A DNA stretch of 64,000 nucleotides. Source: Symsagittifera roscoffensis (lineage: Eukaryota; Xenacoelomorpha; Acoela; Convolutidae). A program made the translations under genes and the position numbers. Every line of letters starts with the position of its first letter. The first letter of the stretch is position 1. The stretch covers positions 21,561,461 to 21,625,460 of the forward strand of contig NC_087070.1 in the NCBI RefSeq assembly GCF_963678635.1, in the 5' to 3' direction. Below the pieces are notes generated by a model that was not told where the DNA came from, made no database searches, and worked only from the letters and a program-made list of their open reading frames with translations. This document shows, one piece after another, positions 59,265 to 64,000 of this stretch.

Positions 59265-59392
59265 ATTGGCGCCAAAGGCGCCTTCAGAAAATTTTTTAGG
59301 TCGGTCGCCAAATATGGATATCTCACAATAGTACTAAGGGGGAACCTTTGGGTTGGCAGGGGTCGAATCCCTGAAGAAGGGGTGTCCGTCAA
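59265..59392 (+). mobile_element. hAT-type MITE fragment
   Basis: Contains TTGGCGCCAAAGGCGCC, TATGGATATCTCA and GGGGTCGAATCCCTGA, the right-hand part of the family. Both termini are missing. Confidence 0.55.
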
Positions 59393-59784
59393 TTATTCAG
59401 TATTTTCAGCCAAACATGATTCAGATTCCAAAAACTTATTTTAAAATTTCTTGGAAGTTTTTTTGAACCAAAGATTTTCAGTTTTAAGTTTTGCTTTTTT
59501 GTTGTATGCCAATTTGTTACCAATTTTACAACAGAGTAACTTTGACATGGGATGTTTTTTCTTGCAATATCTGGTACCTCAAAAAATCCTATTAGGTGAT
59601 CCAATTTGGTATCGTTTATCATGCCAAGATTCGAAATCCAAAAACGTATGTGAAAGAAGTTGTCTCGGATTATTTTACGCGCAATTTTTTTCTCCAGATT
59701 TTCAGTGACAAATCTTGAATAAAAACAGTAAAATTTTTAATGTATTTTTCTCTATTGGCTGACCTACAATAATTTTTTTCTAAA

Positions 59785-60075
59785 TTTCGAATATCCTAAT
59801 TTTGAGAAGGGGGAGCGCGCATGGAAAAAAACGCAATTTTTTCAAAAGTTTCCAAATGTGCCCAAAAACGCCTTCTGGACTGTTTTTTCCAAAAACTTGC
59901 CTGCGGCGCAAAAAACTCTATCGAAACACGGTCTTCATAGTCTACTGGGAGAGTTCAGAAAAAAACTCGGCGACCTACGAAAAAATTCGAAAACATTTTG
60001 AAAACCAGCGCGCCGACCGACCCCCCCCCCCCCCCCCACTACCCCCGCCCCCAAGTTCGAAAATATTGTGAAATC
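59785..60075 (-). mobile_element. hAT-type MITE fragment
   Basis: Minus-oriented blocks from TAATTTTGAGAAGGGGGAGCG through TGCCTGCGGCGC to a run of about 18 C residues at 60020. The right terminus is replaced by unrelated sequence. Confidence 0.55.
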
Positions 60076-60224
60076 TTACCCCCATTCTCTACACCTTACA
60101 CCCTTACACAGCAACCGGTTAACTTTCTTCAGTCTAAGAGTTGTTCACGCTCTTTGTTCTGTCGAGAATTGTAGGTATTGTTCAAATGTATGTTTTCTTT
60201 AGCGTTTAACTCTCAATATCACTA

Positions 60225-60450
60225 GGGGAGCTGTGGTGAAGTGGTTACGTCTCCACCTCTCAATCGAACGGTCGGATGTTCGACGCCCAACATGATCCGT
60301 GCTCGTTGCATGAGGGTGACGCAACCCAGCCCAAAAAAAAACCAAAAAATTGCATGTAGTTCCAAAGCAGGGGAACAACAGCGGTTCTCTGTGACGAGCT
60401 GTACAGCTTGTATGTTAGTCCTTTCCATCGTGATAAATCATCTTAACATA
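60225..60450 (+). mobile_element. tRNA-derived SINE
   Basis: A tRNA-like head starts GGGGAGC at 60225. An A box TGGTGAAGTGG sits at 60234-60244 and a B box GTTCGACGC at 60278-60286, start-to-start 44 bases as in tRNA genes. Downstream, TTAGTCCTTTCCATCGTGAT near 60415 recalls a conserved core seen in some SINE superfamilies (inference). The head does not fold as a clean tRNA, so it is not a functional tRNA gene. The 3' end is uncertain and may extend to about 60700. Confidence 0.55.
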
Positions 60451-61494
60451 TTAACACTTACTCAAGGTCGAAGATTACCTTCGGGATGGCGGTACACGAC
60501 TTATGTCGCGACCATCACGTTCGTAATGGGTATATCGCGAGGGTTTCGACTCGAAATGGAATGTCACAGCTGTAGCAACCAAAATATATATGTTGCGACC
60601 TAGCGCCATCAAAGATTTCTGCGCAGGGCATTGCGCAACCCAAAGTATACAGATCGGAACTATTGGCGACCTAGATTACTCTGAGCGATTTGCGCTAACT
60701 AGAAAATTATGTCGCAACAATGTTTCCATAATGAAATTACTTAGAATTTAAATAAATATTTATTCTTTTCACGTGATAAGTATCGCCAATGCCTGACCAG
60801 AAAAACAATCACATAACAATCACTGAAAACTTCCGCTGTACCAAAACTTCCTTTTATAAATTTTATTGCCCAAAATAGCGTTGTTTTTTTTACTTTAATG
60901 ACTAAATTAATAAATGAAACAAGAACTAAAATAATTCTATTCTACCGCGGGTAGAAAAGAAACACAGCTGAAAACAATGACTGTTACGTCTTCCTCAGAT
61001 GAAGGTTTTTTGCGGAAGTTTTTGTTAATTAAGTTACCTTAATTAAAATATTTTGATCTGGGCACGAGTATTTTGATCAGATTTTCGACTATTTTAGGCG
61101 CGACAGAAGTCACGGAACTCTGCCAGGTGTCCCCACACCCAGACTAGAAAAAAAACTGCGCAAATACGTTTCTTGATTGGCCTATAACGTGTGGGGGGAT
61201 TACAAAGGGATTGAGTCCTTTATTCTATCATTATGAGATCTGGCACTAGCAGGTGCGATACGTGAAGTTTTGAGATATAACTTGATGGATTAGTTGTGAG
61301 TGGAGTTGATGAGCGGAGATGAAGTTCACAACTCCACTGGAGGAGTGTTAGAGATTTAATGTCACCCTAACTACTCTTAAATAGGCCACGTGCTCATTGG
61401 AAAAGTAGCAGGTTAAATAACCGATAGTTATATCAACAGAAAACATGTTGTCGAAAAGATCCATCAAGTTTTCCTAGATATAAAATGTAAACCT
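60451..61494. other. Non-coding region
   Basis: Contains possible SINE tail sequence (repeated GTCGCGACC and GTTGCGACCTAGCGCC near 60500-60610), then AT-rich sequence without a gene. Confidence 0.3.
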
Positions 61495-61576
61495 AGATAA
61501 AGAATGTTTTGGGGGCTGAAAAGTGAATATAAAAGTTTTATATTCACTTTTTTAGCCCCAAAAACATTTTATATCT
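61495..61576. repeat. Foldback repeat, about 40-bp arms with almost no loop
   Basis: The left arm at 61495-61534 and right arm at 61536-61576 pair almost throughout (GGGGGCTGAAAAGTGAATAT against ATATTCACTTTTTTAGCCCC). A partial third copy of the outer arm (TAGATATAAAATGTAA) precedes it at 61475. It could be the relic of a palindromic element or give a long hairpin RNA. Confidence 0.7.
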
Positions 61577-62566
61577 ATGTTTAGTATCTCGATACAAGCA
61601 CTTAAGAATCGAGAAGTGAAAAGACCAAATTAAATTTGTTTCCTTGCATTAAAACTTTTTTTCGCTTCTAGGCAATTATTCATCGATAAACAAATGTTTC
61701 TAATAAATATATCTCAACTTTGAGATCCGTTTTGGATAGATGGTACAAACTACATAATTAACTTAAATAACTAACTGAATATTTTTTTTTACTTTTCCAC
61801 GTTTTTGCGTTTTTTACTGATAAATTTATTCGTAGAGTCGGCTGACTACCGATTCGGCTTCGATATGTGTACCCTTTCTGCTACCCTCCCCATTTTGTCA
61901 TCTAACCCTTTAGATAGTTACCCCCAATAAGCGCCCAATTTTCCTCCCTTAGACGTTCTTAATCGATTTAATTTCAGTTTAAAACTCAAGCAAATAATGA
62001 ATATCGAGTAACAAAGGGGTTGGCTCTGGGAAATTGTAAGGAACATCTGCTTGGGTTCGAGCGATAGCACTAATTCTGCCCTTAATGGGTAAATGAAAAG
62101 AGGGCTCTTTCAACTTTTTACAGCTTTAAATTTTGACACCGATCAATAACTTCTGCTTACCTTCCGTCATCGCCAATCAAATTGCTCTAAAATCCCGATT
62201 TTTTCTAATAAAAAGTAGCCTCTAGTTAAATTTTGTTTACAAATAATGGGAAACTGTTGTAAGGATTGTTTGTTTCTATTTCCATAAGCGGTGTTGAAAA
62301 CATCCACTTAATTCCTCAAAATTTCCATCAGGTATTAGCCACTAAAAATCACTTAAATTTGTCCCATTTTTTCCCGGAATACTTTTCTTATGAACTTTCA
62401 TTGAAAACTTAACTCAATTTCAACCTTAGCAACTCAACTTTGATTTGAACTTGCCATAAAATAAATCTTTTCAATTAATTTTTACTATTCAATTTTAACT
62501 ATAGTCGAATAATTTTGCTTCAAATATCAATTCTCTTAAGTTTCTTTGGCAAAAGCTCTCGTTAAA
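61577..62566. other. Possible upstream region of the gene at 62567
   Basis: AT-rich, no ORF. If the gene at 62567 is real, its promoter and 5' untranslated region should lie here. No clear core promoter was found. Confidence 0.25.
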
Positions 62567-62822
62567 ATGAAGAAAACCAAGTTTTCAATTGCTGACTTGA
62601 TAACCCCGCAAAGCACAGAGGAAACTTTGCAGTTCTTGGCTCAAAGAGCGAACCTTCTTAATTCTCTTCACATTCATCCGAACATACATACTCAAAACTT
62701 CGCGAACTTTAACCAAAATCTCAGCAAAAATCTCTCAATTAAAGTATCTCAACATGAATCGGCAACAAAAAATTTTCCCAATTTAACCGACCAGAAGTTT
62801 TTGCTGCAAGTTGCCAGCAAAA
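62567..62822 (+). CDS. Possible 5' exon of a regulatory protein with an eh1-like motif (cut by gap)
   Basis: ATG 62567 in a good context (TTAAAATGA) opens a frame that runs 85 codons into the run of Ns. It starts MKKTKFSIADLITPQ. FSIADLI fits the eh1 heptad pattern (F-S-I-x-x-I/L-L/I), a Groucho-binding motif often near the N-terminus of homeodomain and other repressors. The rest is balanced in composition, with Asn/Gln/His/Leu-rich stretches. No DNA-binding domain is visible because the sequence is lost in the gap. In-frame codons upstream to 62546 lack an ATG, so 62567 is the better start. A chance match to eh1 is possible. Confidence 0.4.
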
Positions 62823-63022
62823 NNNNNNNNNNNNNNNNNNNNNNNNNNNNNNNNNNNNNNNNNNNNNNNNNNNNNNNNNNNNNNNNNNNNNNNNNNNNNN
62901 NNNNNNNNNNNNNNNNNNNNNNNNNNNNNNNNNNNNNNNNNNNNNNNNNNNNNNNNNNNNNNNNNNNNNNNNNNNNNNNNNNNNNNNNNNNNNNNNNNNN
63001 NNNNNNNNNNNNNNNNNNNNNN
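62823..63022. other. Assembly gap (200 N)
   Basis: Exactly 200 Ns, the usual size of a scaffolding gap of unknown length. Any frame crossing it is meaningless. Confidence 0.95.
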
Positions 63023-64000
63023 TTGTAAACGTTTTCTCAGAGGTTTTCTGAGTTCCTATATCAAAGAAATATTCAACTTTTGGATAAAAATTTTAGGCCA
63101 GTCGTCGAGATCTAAATGTGTTTAACCACACTAAAGGTATGCAACACTACCGATTCTATTCGGTGACGGCATCATAAGAAAAAAAATTGAAATGTTTCAA
63201 GAAATGGGAGATCTAGAAAAAACCAATGTTTTATTGGGAGATTTATATGTGATTTATGTTTTTCAAAAAATGAACGTAATTAAAAAGAAACTATTTCTAT
63301 CTTGACTGATTTTTTTGAGATAAACAAAATCAAAAGAAACAAAGAAAGCCAAACTTTTGTGCAAGTATCACAGAATGTTCCGACCACAGACTTTAGAGAA
63401 CTACGGTTACGAAATTTTTTTTCTTCAAATTAGGGTAATTTTTTCTGCTTGATGTGATGAGAGAATCTGACTTAAAAATATATGTTAGGCGTATTAGACT
63501 GTCAGAAGAATATAGGCAAACTGGGCAAAACTTTTTAGAAAATGAATAGAAAAACTTTGAAAAAAAAATTTAAAAAACTTTTCTAAACTTTTTTGCCGAA
63601 ATTTTTGATTTTTTTTTGCAATTTTTAGTTCAGAGAATGAACTTAAAAAAAACACCAAAAACAAGTTTCACTGCCTAAAAAGATTCTTTAAGGTCCTAAA
63701 TTTAGCTCTTGTAAGCCTGCTCGCTTGCTTTATTCGCTCGAAATAGGACGAAAAATCAAAAGTTTCAATCAAACCGGTTTTTCTCGACACTTATTTTTTA
63801 AGTGACTTGCAATGAGAGTAGATTAAATTTTGAACAAGTGAATTTTAATTTACTCTTTCGATGCACTCTTACACCTTTGAAATTTCATACAATTGCCTAT
63901 GGTTCGTTCTATTTTGAACCAATGAAAAAAAGAAATTTCCAAGCGACACTATTTTTTCTTTTTCCGTTTGGCATACTGTAGAATATACAACAGGACGTCT
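63023..64000. other. Non-coding region after the gap
   Basis: The first 100 bases read open for about 34 codons with no recognised content. A single GAATGTTCCGACCACAG minisatellite word lies near 63372. Weak similarity to the start of the 482-bp unit (AAACCGGTTTTTCTCG) appears near 63772. Nothing else is seen. Confidence 0.3.

Noticed and set aside
60225-60297. A functional tRNA gene
   Set aside because: A and B boxes fit, but the acceptor and T stems do not close and a SINE-like body follows.
62811-63125. 104-codon ORF across the N gap
   Set aside because: Most of its codons are Ns, so the frame across the gap has no meaning.

Overview
The window is AT-rich eukaryotic DNA, almost certainly from an invertebrate animal. 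It has consensus GT-AG splice sites, LTR retroelements, hAT-type miniature transposons, a tRNA-derived SINE, nested tandem arrays and very few host exons. The phylum cannot be read from the sequence. A run of 200 Ns at 62823-63022 marks an assembly gap.

The dominant feature is a very large Ty3/gypsy-type (Metaviridae-like) retroelement family, present as two same-strand copies. Copy 2 is complete but decayed. It runs from 21122 to 39460 (about 18.3 kb) with 390/391-bp TG...CA LTRs that differ by roughly a tenth. Its order is 5' LTR, primer-binding site, long leader, a 98-codon ORF, gag with a CCHC knuckle, protease (DSGAE), RT (YLDD), RNase H, integrase (HHCC, D-D-35-E), an accessory block, a long 3' untranslated region and the 3' LTR. 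Copy 1 enters from the left edge with only its 3' part (1-8156), but its accessory genes are nearly intact.

The accessory block is the most unusual part. In order it holds two small hydrophobic proteins (A and B), a Pro/Ser/Thr-rich protein with no AUG codon anywhere (C), an envelope glycoprotein of about 870 codons that resembles chuvirus (Jingchuvirales) glycoproteins (D), and a 602-aa protein I do not recognise (E). C and D overlap by 14 nt, and D and E overlap as ATGA. The ATGA overlap is present in both copies. Protein B (58/56 aa) differs between the copies largely by synonymous changes, a mark of past purifying selection. In copy 1 the envelope has one in-frame stop, and a consensus splice donor follows the stop of E at once. 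A hairpin in the LTRs shows a compensatory base-pair change.

Between the copies (8157-21121) lie diverged duplications, a truncated hAT MITE, and a 6-kb tandem array with three levels: subrepeats of about 30 bp, units of 350 or 680 bp, and a higher-order period of about 2.39 kb repeated twice. A good candidate host exon (16941-17093, minus strand) encodes two membrane helices. Right of copy 2 (40480-53230) is a segmental tandem array with 4.08-kb units, a deleted unit, minisatellite blocks and a 482-bp tandem duplication. It carries a hAT MITE that was copied along with the units. From 53.2 to 64 kb the DNA is mostly non-coding, with a nested pair of hAT MITEs, a G-rich tract followed by a long hairpin, a SINE, a foldback repeat, and a possible first exon with an eh1-like repressor motif that runs into the gap.
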